Shown here: one piece after another, positions 25,180 to 38,300 of the stretch
Numbering within the stretch: the first letter of the stretch is position 1
Layout of the letters: every line of letters starts with the position of its first letter
Assembly (NCBI RefSeq): GCF_021474425.1
Contig: NZ_JAKEIP010000011.1
Span: 32,597 to 96,596 of the forward strand
Length of the DNA stretch: 64,000 nt
Direction of reading: 5' to 3'
Source of the DNA: Streptomyces muensis
Lineage (GTDB): Bacteria > Actinomycetota > Actinomycetes > Streptomycetales > Streptomycetaceae
The notes under the pieces: model-generated
Seen by the model: only the letters and a program-made list of their open reading frames with translations
Databases searched by the model: none
What the model was told of the DNA's origin: nothing
Translations under genes and position numbers: made by a program

Positions 25180-26132
25180 TGGCCGTCCTGGAGCAGACCC
25201 CGCCCGCGGTGACCCCGCAGCCCGCCCCGACCGGGCCCAAGAAGGGCCTGCGCAAGTACTGGCACCTCTACGCCGCGATCTCCCCCTTCTACCTGATCTT
25301 CCTCGGCTTCGGCCTCTTCCCGGTCGGCTTCTCGCTCTACCTGTCCTTCCACCGCTGGGACGGCCTCGGGTCGATGGAGTGGGCGGGGCTCTCGCAGTAC
25401 CAGTACCTGCTGAGCGACAGCGACTTCTGGAACTCGATCGGCAACACGGTCGTCATCTGGGCGCTGGCCACCTTCCCCATGATCTTCCTGGCGATGGTCA
25501 CGGCCGTGATGCTCAACTCCGCGGTCCGGTTCAAGGGCCTGTACCGCGTCGCGTACTTCCTGCCGAACGTCACCTCGGTCGTCGCCATCGCGATCGTCTT
25601 CGGCTCGATCTTCTCCACCAACGCCGGCATGGTGAACGCCGTACTGAACGCGGTGGGGATCGACCAGGTGGCCTGGCTGAACACGCCGTGGGGCATCAAG
25701 GTCACCATCGCGGCGCTGATGACCTGGCAGTGGACCGGCTACAACGCGATCATCTTCCTCGCCGGACTCCAGACCATTCCGGGCGACCTCTACGAGGCCG
25801 CGCGCATGGACGGCGCCGGTCCGATCCAGACCTTCTTCCGGATCACGCTGCCGCTGCTGCGGCCCACGCTGCTGTTCGTGCTCGTCGTCTCGACGGTCAC
25901 CGGCCTGCAGAGCTTCTCCGAACCGCAGGTCCTGCTGCAGACCTCGTCCAACGACTCGACGTTCGCGGGCGGTCCGGGCCACTCCGGCCAGACGATGGTC
26001 CTCTACTTCTTCCAGCAGACCTTCGACAACAACGACTTCGGGTACGGCGCCGCCGTGGCGTGGGGCATCTTCCTCGTCGTCGTCCTCTTCTCGATCATCA
26101 ACTGGCGCCTCGTGCAGCGCCGCGGCGACTAG
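25179..26132 (+). CDS. ABC sugar transporter permease (MalF type)
   Basis: The 317-residue membrane protein has a cytoplasmic N-terminal tail rich in proline, six hydrophobic segments and the EAA loop (EAARMDGAGPIQTFFRITLP). Its ATG shares one base with the binding-protein stop (TGATG). It forms the membrane channel with the next gene product. No cognate ATPase is encoded nearby, again implying a shared MsiK-type ATPase. Confidence 0.9.
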   Translation: MAVLEQTPPAVTPQPAPTGPKKGLRKYWHLYAAISPFYLIFLGFGLFPVGFSLYLSFHRWDGLGSMEWAGLSQYQYLLSDSDFWNSIGNTVVIWALATFPMIFLAMVTAVMLNSAVRFKGLYRVAYFLPNVTSVVAIAIVFGSIFSTNAGMVNAVLNAVGIDQVAWLNTPWGIKVTIAALMTWQWTGYNAIIFLAGLQTIPGDLYEAARMDGAGPIQTFFRITLPLLRPTLLFVLVVSTVTGLQSFSEPQVLLQTSSNDSTFAGGPGHSGQTMVLYFFQQTFDNNDFGYGAAVAWGIFLVVVLFSIINWRLVQRRGD

Positions 26133-26146
26133 GAAGGGCGCGCATC

Positions 26147-27003
26147 ATGGCATCCATCAAGGAGTCCCGCACCTCCATCAAGGGGTCCCGCCGCAGAGGG
26201 ATCGCGCTGCACCTCCCGCTGATCGTCAGCACCCTGATCTCGGCCTTCCCGTTCTACTGGGCCGTGATCATGTCGACGCACAGCTCGTCGGAGATCTTCT
26301 CGTACCCGCCGAAGCTGCTGCCGGGCACGCACTTCCTGGAGAACGTGCGCAACCTGTTCGACGCCGTCGACTTCTTCGGGTCGATGTGGAACTCGCTGCT
26401 GGTCGCGGTGTCGGTGACCTTCCTGGTCCTGCTCTTCGACTCGCTGGCGGCCTTCGTCTTCGCGAAGTTCGAGTTCCCCGGCAAGGGGCTGCTGTTCGGG
26501 CTGCTCATGCTGATCTTCATGGTGCCGGCGCAGCTGTCGGTCATCCCGCAGTTCGTCGTCATGGCGAAGATCGGCTGGATCGGCTCGATGACCGCGCTGA
26601 TCGTGCCGGCCGCGGCCAACGCCTTCGGCATCTTCTGGATGCGCCAGTACATGAAGACGGCCATCCACGACGAGCTGCTCGACGCCTCCAGGCTCGACGG
26701 CGCGAACTTCCTGCGCCAGTACTGGCACGTGGCGCTGCCGGTGGTCCGACCGGGTCTCGCCTTCCTCGGCATCTTCACCTTCATGGGCCAGTGGAACGAC
26801 TTCGCCTGGCCCCTGATCGCCCTGACCAACCCGAACAACGTGACCCTTCAGGTCGCGCTCTCCCAGCTCAACGGCACACACGGCACCACCGACTACGGCA
26901 TCGTGATGACCGGCGCGCTGCTCGCCCTCATCCCGCTGCTGATCGTGTTCGCGATCGGCGCCAAGCAGATCATCGGCGACCTCGCGAAGGGAGCCGTGCG
27001 CGG

Positions 27004-27007
<4 letters not shown>
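26147..27007 (+). CDS. ABC sugar transporter permease (MalG type)
   Basis: The 286-residue permease has six transmembrane segments and the EAA loop (DASRLDGANFLRQYWHVALP). The ATG is preceded by AGGAAGG and the stop overlaps the GH2 start as ATGA (27004-27007), so uptake and hydrolysis are produced together. It is the second subunit of the importer encoded from 23893. Confidence 0.9.
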
Positions 27008-29925
<2,918 letters not shown>

Positions 29926-29958
29926 CCTCCTCTTCCTCTCCCTCCTCATGGAGCACCC

Positions 29959-31788
29959 ATGTGTACTTCGCATGCCCACGACCAGGGCGAGGCCGCGCAG
30001 GCCGCCGCCGGAAGACGTGGTTTCCTGCGGGCCACGGCGCTGCTCGGCGCCGCCGCCACCGCCTCGGTCGCACTGCCGACCGTGGCCGAAGCGGCATCCG
30101 CGGACGACTGGCGGCCCGACCCGGAAAGCCGTCGCTTCACGCTCGCCGTGATGCCGGACACCCAGTACCTCTTCGACGGGCCGAGCATCGACAAGGCGCC
30201 GGTCGAGGCGTCGCTGCGGTATCTGCTGGAGCACGGCCGCAAGGAGAACATCGTCTTCCTGTCGCACCTCGGCGACCTCACCCAGAACGGTTCCCAGCCC
30301 GAGGTCGCCGCGATCAGCGAGGCCTTCCGGCTGCTGGACCGGCGGGGCGTGGGCTACAGCGTGCTCGCCGGCAACCACGACGTGAAGTCGTCGACGGACG
30401 ACCAGCGCGGTGCGACGCCGTATCTGGACGCCTTCGGGCCGAAGCGGTTCCGGGGGAAGAGGACCTTCGGGGGTGCCTCCCCGGACGGCTACAACAGCTT
30501 CCACCTCTTCAGGGCCGCCGGACGTGAGTGGATGGTGCTGGCGCTGGACTGGCGGCTGTCGGCGAAGGGTTACGCCTGGGCGAAGGACGTCCTGGCCCGG
30601 CATTCGAAGACGCCGGTCATCCTCACCACCCATGAGCTGGTCGTCGGGGACGACTCCCTGTCGGCGTACGGGCAGCAGTTGTGGGACCGGCTGATCGACG
30701 ACCACGACCAGATCTTCCTCACCCTGAACGGGCACTACTGGCCCGCCGCCCGGGCGACCCGCGAGAACGCCGCCGGGAACGACGTACACCTGCATCTGAC
30801 GAACTACCAGAACCGCTACTTCGGCGGCGCGGCGATGATCCGCCTGTACCGCTTCGACCTCGACCGGAACGTCATCGACGTGGAGACGGTCTCGCCGTGG
30901 ATCCTCGGCCGGGCCGCCAAGGGCCTCAACGAGCTGGAGCGGCAGGAGATAGAACTCAGCGGTGACGCCGACCGGTTCAGCGTCGGCATCGACTTCGCCG
31001 ACCGCTTCTCCGGCTTCGCCCCGGTGCCGGCCCGCCCGGCCCGCCCCGCGTCGAGGATGCTGATCCCGGGCACGGTGGCGTACTGGCGCTTCGAGCGGCC
31101 GGTGGAGGGCAGCACGGTCCGTGACCTCTCCGGACGCGGAAACGACCTCTCCCTCGTCACCGTGGGCGGCGGCGAGCTGGGCTGGTCCGCCGACCACCAC
31201 CCCGACCAGCCCGGGCACGGCAGCCTGGAGTTCCAGGGTTTCAAGTCGCCGTTGAAGGGCGCGTACCTGCGGACGGTCGACGGGGCGCCGCTCAACTCGG
31301 CGATGTTCAGGGACGGTTACACCATCGAGGCGTTCTACCGTCTCCCCGCCGACTGGGACCCGGACCACAACGCCTGGTCCGGCCTGGTCAGCCGTACGGG
31401 CACCGGTGGCGCCGCCGGGAAGACCGCCGACGACCCGGACGAACCGCTCGCCACCCTGTCCCTGTCGAACGACCGGGAGCCGCAGTGGGCGATGCGCCCG
31501 CTGAACCAGGAGGGCATCGCCACCAACTGGGCCCAGGAAACCCCGCTGGAGACCTGGTGGCATCTGGCAGTCGTCAACGACGGCGAGCACACCACGATGT
31601 ACGTCGAGGGCTGCCCGGTGGTCCGCAACCCCAAGGCCCGCTCGACCGGCATCACGTCCGTCGGGCTGCCGTGGCTGCTCGGCGGCTACGAGTACGGCGG
31701 CAGGATCGACCAGGTCCTGCACGGCCGCCTCGGCGACGTCCGGATCGTCGCGCGGGCGCTGCCCGTCAAGTCCTTCATGAACCACTGA
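29959..31788 (+). CDS. Tat-exported metallophosphoesterase with a C-terminal LamG domain
   Basis: The 609-residue protein has a Tat signal (GRRGFLRATALLG) followed by a calcineurin-like phosphoesterase domain (about 55-330: MPDTQ, HLGDLTQNG, AGNHD, TTHE and a late NGHYWPA in place of the usual GHxH) and a concanavalin/LamG domain (about 360-600), likely for carbohydrate binding. It acts outside the membrane on phosphate esters, possibly attached to glycans. It begins 33 bases after the GH2 gene and 19 bases before a second Tat-exported PHP protein, so all may share one mRNA. The divergence of the last metal motif is worth noting. Confidence 0.82.
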   Translation: MCTSHAHDQGEAAQAAAGRRGFLRATALLGAAATASVALPTVAEAASADDWRPDPESRRFTLAVMPDTQYLFDGPSIDKAPVEASLRYLLEHGRKENIVFLSHLGDLTQNGSQPEVAAISEAFRLLDRRGVGYSVLAGNHDVKSSTDDQRGATPYLDAFGPKRFRGKRTFGGASPDGYNSFHLFRAAGREWMVLALDWRLSAKGYAWAKDVLARHSKTPVILTTHELVVGDDSLSAYGQQLWDRLIDDHDQIFLTLNGHYWPAARATRENAAGNDVHLHLTNYQNRYFGGAAMIRLYRFDLDRNVIDVETVSPWILGRAAKGLNELERQEIELSGDADRFSVGIDFADRFSGFAPVPARPARPASRMLIPGTVAYWRFERPVEGSTVRDLSGRGNDLSLVTVGGGELGWSADHHPDQPGHGSLEFQGFKSPLKGAYLRTVDGAPLNSAMFRDGYTIEAFYRLPADWDPDHNAWSGLVSRTGTGGAAGKTADDPDEPLATLSLSNDREPQWAMRPLNQEGIATNWAQETPLETWWHLAVVNDGEHTTMYVEGCPVVRNPKARSTGITSVGLPWLLGGYEYGGRIDQVLHGRLGDVRIVARALPVKSFMNH

Positions 31789-31807
31789 CCTTCAGGGGAC
31801 CACCACC

Positions 31808-33493
31808 ATGACCGAGCAGCAGCTGCCCACCTGGGCCGACCCGGCCGTCTCCGCCACCGACCTCGACCCGCAGGGCGTCTCCAGACGCGGACTCCTGCGC
31901 CGCGCCGGCCTGTTCGGCGCCGCCTTCGCGCTGGGCGGCGCGGCCGCACCCGCCGTGGCCGCACCGGCCTCGGCCGCCTCCGACCGGCGTCTCGGCGGCG
32001 ACGACCCGCGCCTCGCCTACCTCGTGGGCGACCACCACATCCACTCCGTCTACAGCCACGACGCCAAGTACACGTTCTCCCAACTGGCCGCCGCGAGCGC
32101 GAAGTTCGGCCTTGACTGGATGGTGTTCACCGAGCACTCCAACTTCGGGCACGCCAAGTTCGGAGCCGCGATGGAGCACGAGGAGATCCTCAGGGCGCGG
32201 GCCGAGAACCCGCGCCAGCTGATCTTCCAGGGCCTGGAGTGGTACATCCCGGCCGCCGAGCACTGCACGGTCTTCTCCGCGCCCGGCGCGCACGAGGTCG
32301 ACCTGCTCACCCGGTTCGAGAGCGCCTACGACGGCAAGCTGCTCGGCTACGACAAGGGCGGCGCGGCCGACGCGGACACCGCCCGCAACGAGGCCCACGC
32401 GGTCAAGGCCCTCAAGTGGCTGGACCAGCAGCGCCGCACCGGCTACGTGGACGACGTCCTCGTCCTCGCCAACCACCCGATGCGCCTCGGCATCGACTCC
32501 CCGCACGAGATGCGGGCCTGGCGGGACGCCGCCCCCGACATCATGATCGGCATGGAGGGCGCGCCCGGCGCGCAGGGCGCGGCCATCCCCGGCTGGCGCG
32601 GCGCGACGTCGATCCGCGGCGAGTACGAGAACAAGCCGTCGGCGCAGTCCTGGCCCGGCTACCCGGCGGACGCGTATCTGACGTACGGCGGCTTCGACTG
32701 GGCGACGGCGACGGTCGGCGGTCTGTGGGACTCGATGCTGGCGGAGGGCCGCCTGTTCTCGATCACCACGAACTCCGACGCCCACCGCATCGTCTTCGAC
32801 ACCTGGAAGAACGGCGACTGGCCGGCCGGCCAGAACTTCGACACCACCGGCAAGCTGCCCGACCCGGTGAACACCACCACCCCGCAGCCGGGCAGCGACT
32901 TCTGGCCGGGCCAGTTCAGCCGCACCCACGTCGGAGTGACCCGCTACGGCTACCGCGCGGTGATGGCGGGCCTGCGCGCGGGCCGGGTCTGGCTGGACCA
33001 CGGGCATCTGCTCGACGGCCTCGACGTCCGCCTCGAGCGGGACTGCGACCACGGCCGTGGTGTCACGCTGGGCGGCCGGCTGCGGGTGCGCAAGGGCGAG
33101 AAGCTGACGCTGAACGTCACGGTCACGACCGCCTCCCGGCCCAACCCCCAGGGAATCCTGCCGGAGTTGGCGCACGTGGACGTCGTCCGGGGCGCGGTGC
33201 GCGGCCCGGTGGCCGACCGGGACACCTGGCGGGCCCCCGACACCAGGGTCGTGCGGACGGCGGACGTGAGCGGCCGCAAGGGGACGTACACCCTGCGCGT
33301 CCCGCTGACCGCCGGGGACGAGTCCTTCTACGTGCGGCTGCGCGGCAGCGACGGCAACCGCCACGGCGCGGGCTACCTCGGCTCGTCGGTCGACCCGCAC
33401 GGGCCGATCCCGCACGCGCCCGGAGACGGTGACCCGTGGGCGGATACGTGGTTCTATTCGAACCCGGTATTCGTCGACGTGGCAGGGGCCTGA
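31808..33493 (+). CDS. Tat-exported PHP-domain metal-dependent phosphoesterase-like protein
   Basis: The 561-residue product has a Tat signal (SRRGLLRRAGLFG, cleavage after about residue 55) and a PHP-like hydrolase domain: DHHIHSVYSHDAKYTF carries the first metal-binding histidines, FTEHSNF and ANHP further ligands, and TNSDAHRI the last Asp/His pair. A C-terminal beta-rich segment follows. PHP enzymes hydrolyse phosphate esters with two or three metals. The pairing with another exported phosphoesterase suggests work on a phosphorylated extracellular polymer; this is inferred from neighbourhood only. The stop overlaps the next start by one base. Confidence 0.82.
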   Translation: MTEQQLPTWADPAVSATDLDPQGVSRRGLLRRAGLFGAAFALGGAAAPAVAAPASAASDRRLGGDDPRLAYLVGDHHIHSVYSHDAKYTFSQLAAASAKFGLDWMVFTEHSNFGHAKFGAAMEHEEILRARAENPRQLIFQGLEWYIPAAEHCTVFSAPGAHEVDLLTRFESAYDGKLLGYDKGGAADADTARNEAHAVKALKWLDQQRRTGYVDDVLVLANHPMRLGIDSPHEMRAWRDAAPDIMIGMEGAPGAQGAAIPGWRGATSIRGEYENKPSAQSWPGYPADAYLTYGGFDWATATVGGLWDSMLAEGRLFSITTNSDAHRIVFDTWKNGDWPAGQNFDTTGKLPDPVNTTTPQPGSDFWPGQFSRTHVGVTRYGYRAVMAGLRAGRVWLDHGHLLDGLDVRLERDCDHGRGVTLGGRLRVRKGEKLTLNVTVTTASRPNPQGILPELAHVDVVRGAVRGPVADRDTWRAPDTRVVRTADVSGRKGTYTLRVPLTAGDESFYVRLRGSDGNRHGAGYLGSSVDPHGPIPHAPGDGDPWADTWFYSNPVFVDVAGA

Positions 33494-34350
33494 TGAAGCG
33501 TCATATCCTCACTCTCGGTTGCTTATTGGCAGCGCTCACCCTCGGCGCGGGCACAGCGTCCGCCGCCGGCGCCCCGCGCTGGGCCGAGACCGGCACGGCG
33601 TACACCGACACGCTGGGCGGCGGGCAGGGCCTCGCGAGCCGCGCGGACGGCTCACTGCTGTACCGCGGCCTCGCCTCCATCCCCCTTGACCTGCGTATCA
33701 GGGGCTGGAACCACATCGGCGACCCGGACATCGCACGCGGCCACGTCTTCGACGCCTACCAGGGCCCGGACACGGCCACGTCCAAGATGTTCGCGGTGAC
33801 GACCCCGGCCGGGAAGCGCTACGAGTACGTCCATCGGCTCAACCCGGGCGAGAAGCTGAACAACTCCTTCGCGAGCGTCTCGCCCGACGGGCAGTGGCTG
33901 GTGTCGGGTGAGTGGGGCGAGCAGCGAAGACTCCAGGTGTTCCCCGCTCCCCTGCTGAACCCGTCCACACCCCAGTCCGGCGGTGACCTGAAGGAGGCCT
34001 GGCAGATCACCCTGGACAAACCTGTCCGTGACATCCAGGGCTGCGACTTCGTGACGGACACGCGCCTGGTGTGCGCCTCGAACGACGCCTCGGGCACGCT
34101 CTTCCCGGAGATCCGCCCGCTGCTCCAGGTCGACCTGCCGCGCAAGGTGGACGGTCAGCCGATGACGGGCGCGGTGAGCAGCCTGTTCGCGCTGCCGCAA
34201 CGCAGCGTGTGCGCGGGCTCGTTCGGCGCCTTCGAGACGGAGGGCGTCGACTACGACGCGAACAGCGGCACCCTGCGCGCCCAGATGATCCCGCCCGGCG
34301 TGTGCGCGGCGGCGACCGCCGTGCACTCGTACCAGCAGGTCACGAACTGA
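33493..34350 (+). CDS. Secreted hypothetical protein with a TTA codon
   Basis: The 285-residue protein has a Sec signal (MKRHILTLGCLLAALTLGAG then AGA-type cleavage near residue 25) and a mature part with beta-propeller-like repeats (NHIGDPDI, SVSPDGQWLVSGEW, IQGCDFVTDTRLVC). Four cysteines in the mature part could form two disulfides. Codon 11 is TTA (33523-33525), inside the signal peptide, so production may depend on the bldA tRNA. The start overlaps the PHP gene stop (TGATG). Function is not recognised; as the last gene of the island it may bind or cap the same extracellular substrate. Confidence 0.72.
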   Translation: MKRHILTLGCLLAALTLGAGTASAAGAPRWAETGTAYTDTLGGGQGLASRADGSLLYRGLASIPLDLRIRGWNHIGDPDIARGHVFDAYQGPDTATSKMFAVTTPAGKRYEYVHRLNPGEKLNNSFASVSPDGQWLVSGEWGEQRRLQVFPAPLLNPSTPQSGGDLKEAWQITLDKPVRDIQGCDFVTDTRLVCASNDASGTLFPEIRPLLQVDLPRKVDGQPMTGAVSSLFALPQRSVCAGSFGAFETEGVDYDANSGTLRAQMIPPGVCAAATAVHSYQQVTN

Positions 34351-34460
34351 TCGAGACCCGGAAAGACCCGCACTTCGGGATGATCTGGGGCACGATGGGG
34401 AATGGCCGTTGCACGACCACGGCATGCCGCAGCGGCGGGGGCTTCGAGGGGAGGCCGCGC

Positions 34461-35354
34461 ATGCGCACAGAGGTGATCACGGGGGACGGGCGCCGATTAG
34501 CCGTCGAGGTCTCCGGGGACCTCAACGGCTTTCCGGTGTTCCTGCTGCACGGCACCCCCGGCAGCAGGCTCGGCCCGGCGCCCCGGCCCATGCTGCTCTA
34601 CCACCAGCGGGTCCGGCTCATCACCTACGACCGCCCCGGCTACGGCCCTTCGGACCGGCTCCCCGGACGACCGGTCTCGCACGTCGCCGCGGATGTGTCC
34701 GCCATCGCCGATGCCCTGGGCATCGAACGCTTCGCCGTGGTCGGCCGGTCCGGCGGCGGGCCGCACGCGCTGGCCTGCGCGGCGCTCCTGCCGGACCGGG
34801 TCACCCGGGTCGCGGTGCTGGTGAGCCTGGCGCCGCACGACGCCGACGGGTTGGACTGGTTCGCCGGCATGGCGGCCTCCAACGTGCGGGAGTACACCAA
34901 GGCCCTGGCCAGCCCCGACCGGCTCGCGGCCAGCCTGCGCAAGCGTTCCGTCGCCATCCGCGCCAACCCGGTGCGCCTGCTCACCCAGCTGCGCCGGGAG
35001 CTCACCGAGTCCGATCTGAGGGTGGTGGCCGACGCCGCCATCCGCGCCATGCTGATGCGCAACTACAGCGAGGCGCTGCGGGTGTCGGCCGACGGCTGGG
35101 TGGACGACGCCTTGTCGTTCTGCAGCCCGTGGGGCTTCTCTCTGGAGGACATCTCCGTACCGGTGCTGCTGTGGCACGGAGAGCAGGACGTGTTCGCTCC
35201 GGCCGGCCACACCCGCTGGCTGGCCGAGCGCATACCCAGCGTGACGGCCATCTTCCAGCCCGCCGCCGCGCACTTCGCGGCGCTGCGCGTCCTGCCCGAC
35301 ATCGTGACCTGGCTGCTGGGCGGCCGGCCGGTGCTGATTCGTGGCGGCCCTTGA
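34461..35354 (+). CDS. Alpha/beta-hydrolase
   Basis: The 297-residue cytoplasmic hydrolase has the HGTPGSR oxyanion loop, the nucleophile elbow GRSGGGPHA with its serine, an aspartate in WHGEQDVFAP and a histidine in AAAHFAAL, completing the triad. Candidate activities are esterase, lipase or C-C hydrolase. Codon 13 is TTA (34497-34499), another possible bldA target. GAGGGGAGG precedes the ATG. It is separated from the preceding gene by 110 bases and is convergent with the FxsT gene 26 bases away, so it is probably transcribed alone. Confidence 0.85.
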   Translation: MRTEVITGDGRRLAVEVSGDLNGFPVFLLHGTPGSRLGPAPRPMLLYHQRVRLITYDRPGYGPSDRLPGRPVSHVAADVSAIADALGIERFAVVGRSGGGPHALACAALLPDRVTRVAVLVSLAPHDADGLDWFAGMAASNVREYTKALASPDRLAASLRKRSVAIRANPVRLLTQLRRELTESDLRVVADAAIRAMLMRNYSEALRVSADGWVDDALSFCSPWGFSLEDISVPVLLWHGEQDVFAPAGHTRWLAERIPSVTAIFQPAAAHFAALRVLPDIVTWLLGGRPVLIRGGP

Positions 35355-35380
35355 CCATCCCGGCGCACCTCGGGGAACGG

Positions 35381-38300
35381 TCAGACGGGCAGCGGCTCCA
35401 GGTCCCGGTGGATGCGCTTGCCCTCCCGCACGGTCACCGCGTGCGGGTGGTCCTCACCGAGCAGCCGGGACAGGTCGAAGTGGGCGCTCTCCTGAAGCTG
35501 CTCGGCCTCCGGGATCCGGCCCAGCGTCCGAAGCGTGACCGCCAGGTTCGCGCGCGAGACCACGGTGTCCGGGTGCCCGTGGCCGAGAACCGCCTGGAAG
35601 CCGGCGACGGCCGTCCTCTCCAGTGTCTCGGCCTCGTCCGAGGACCCCAGCTCCGCCAGCACGTTGGCGAGGTTCACGGCCGCGGCCAGGCTGTAGGGGT
35701 GCCGTTCACCGAGCACCTCGCGCAGTGTGGCCAGGTTCTCCTCCAGCAGCTCCCGCGCCCTGCCCACCTCGCCCGAACCCCGCAGGAAGACACCGAGGTT
35801 GTTGACGGCCGCGAGCGTCGCCGGGTGCCGGACGCCGGGTGCGGTCCGGTACTGCGGCACTATCTCCTGCGCCAGGGCGAGCGCCTCCTCGCGTGCACCG
35901 GTGAAGTACAGGTCGGTGGCGTAGTTGAGGGTGCAGTCCAGCACGTCCGGGGTGGAGGTCGGGGTCTCGCGGGTGCGGTAGTACTCACGGGTCTGATGGG
36001 TGATGGCACGCGCCTGTTCGGCCCGCCCGGCCTTGCGCAGGGAGACCGCGAGGCTCTTGGCGGTACGCAGGGTTTCGGGATAGGTGTCGCCGAACTGCCG
36101 TCGATAGGCGTCGAAGCCGTTCTGCAGCAGGAGGACCGAGTTGCTGTACTCGCCGACCTCCCGCAGGTCGCGTCCCAGGTTGAAGGCGCTGTTCAAGGTC
36201 TGCGGATGCTCCGCGCCCAGGTCGTTGCGCCGCCGGTCGTACAGCTCCTGGTCGACGTCGCGCGCGTCGGTGTAGCGACCCAGCAGACGCAGGCACACAG
36301 CACGGTTGTTGTTGGCGCTGAGCGTACGGGGATGGTCCTCGCCGAAGCTCTCCTTGAATCCGATGTACGCCTCGTTGGCCATCTCCAGGGCCAGGTCGAA
36401 CCGGCCGATGCTGCCTAGGTCGGCGGCCAGCCCGCTGATGGTCATCAGGACGTGCGGATGGTCGGGCGGCAGCAGCCGGCGCTGCCCGACCAAGGTGTCC
36501 GCGCTCAGCCGTTCCGCCTCGACGTACTTGCCGAGGGTGCGCAGCACGTTGGCGATGTGGAAGCGCAGGTAGAGAATCTGGATGTGCAGGTTCCGAACAT
36601 AACGTTCCTGCGCGGCCGTCACCCGCACGTCCTCGTCGTCCGCCCGGCCCGTCCCTTTCTCGGCGTCGGCCATCTTCTCCTTCAGCTCGGCGATCGAGGC
36701 CTGCCGCGCGCCCAGCGAGGTCTCCCACGAGGCCCGCAGTTTCTCGCCGAGCGCCAGTGCCGCGTTGAGGTCACCGCGCTTCCACAGGTACCGCACCCGG
36801 TCGATGAGGAGCTGCCGGGTCTCCGGTTCGTCGCACGAGCTGGCGTCGCTGGCGTCCAGGTGGGGCCAGATGGCGGCGAAGGTCGAGCGGTTCTCCGGGT
36901 CGTCGATCGGCTCCTCGCCCGAAGGGCGGGCCCCGGCGAGGATGCGGTGCACGACGTGCCGGGCGTCCTCCTGCTCCTGCGCGGTCAGCTGGGCCCGGAT
37001 CACAGCCTGCACCAGGCGGTGGACCTGGATGGATTCGGTGGCCCGGTCCACCTTGGCGAGCGCGAACCGGTTGATCTCCCGGATCACCCGGCCGAGGACC
37101 ATCTTCTCCTGCAACGAGGCGTCCTCCGCGGCGAGCACGCGAATCATCGCGTCCCCGTAGAGAAGCTTCAGGGAGATGGGTTCGGCCGCGAAGAACGCGC
37201 ACAACTGCAGCAGCCGCACGGCGGCCGGCGAGCGTTCCTTGAGGCGTTCGATGGAGACGTTCCAGGTGGCGGCCACCGGCTGCGGGTAGTTGACGGGCTG
37301 GCTCAACGACAGGACGTGCTCGGCCTGTTCCTCCAGCTCCTCCAGGTAGCGGTCGACCGGGGTGCCGGTCTCCGCGAGCCAGGCGCCGGCCTGGTCCAGG
37401 GCCAGCGGCAGGTCGCCGACTGCCTGCGCGACCCGGTCCGCGTCCCCGGTGTCCAGCCCGGGCGCCCGGCGCAGCAGGTGCTCGATGCTCTCCTCGCGCA
37501 GGAAGGGGTCGACCTCGAGGGCGTCGCCGTACTGGAGCCAGGTCTGGTTGCGGGAGGTCACCAGGACGTGGCCCTTGCCGCTGGGGAAGTACCGGCTGAC
37601 CTCCTGGGGTTCGGCCGCGTTGTCGAAGACCAGCAGCCAGCGAAGGGCCAGGCCCGACTGGCGCAGATGGTCCCGGGCCTCCTGAGCGGCCTGGGCCACA
37701 TCGTCACCGACCCTGAGCCCCAGCTTGCCGGCCAGCTCCGCCAGGGAGGAGATGACCAGTTCGTTCTGTTCGGAGGGGATCCACCACACCAGGTCGTAGT
37801 CGGCGGCGAAACGGTGCACGTACTCCAGCGCGATCTGCGTCTTGCCCACGCCGCCCAGGCCGTACAACGCGTACGGTGCCGGCGACACCGACGCGGTGCT
37901 GCTTCCCAGGGTGTCGCGCAGCAGCTCCAGCAGCGCGCTGCGCCCGGTGAAGGAGGCGTTGCGCGGCGAAACGTTCCAGACCTTCGGCAGGGTCCCGGGG
38001 AAGCGGACGTCGCCTGCCACGGCCTCGGAGGGGTGGTCGGCCGTCGAGGCGGGCTTACCGAGCGCGCGTAACAGCGCGGAGGCGGCGCCGGGTTCGTCCA
38101 GGCGTACCAGGTCGACCGACGCCCACTCGTTGAACGACGGTGCCGGACGAATGTCGCCGACCCGGACCGCGACCACCTGGCGGCGGCCGGTGGGGTCGTT
38201 TCCGGTGGCGGCCTCCCACACCTGGCGGGCGCGCGCCGAACGCTGGAAGGCCGGCGAGAGCACGACCACGGTGCGGTCGGCGGGCTTGTCCGCGCCGTCG

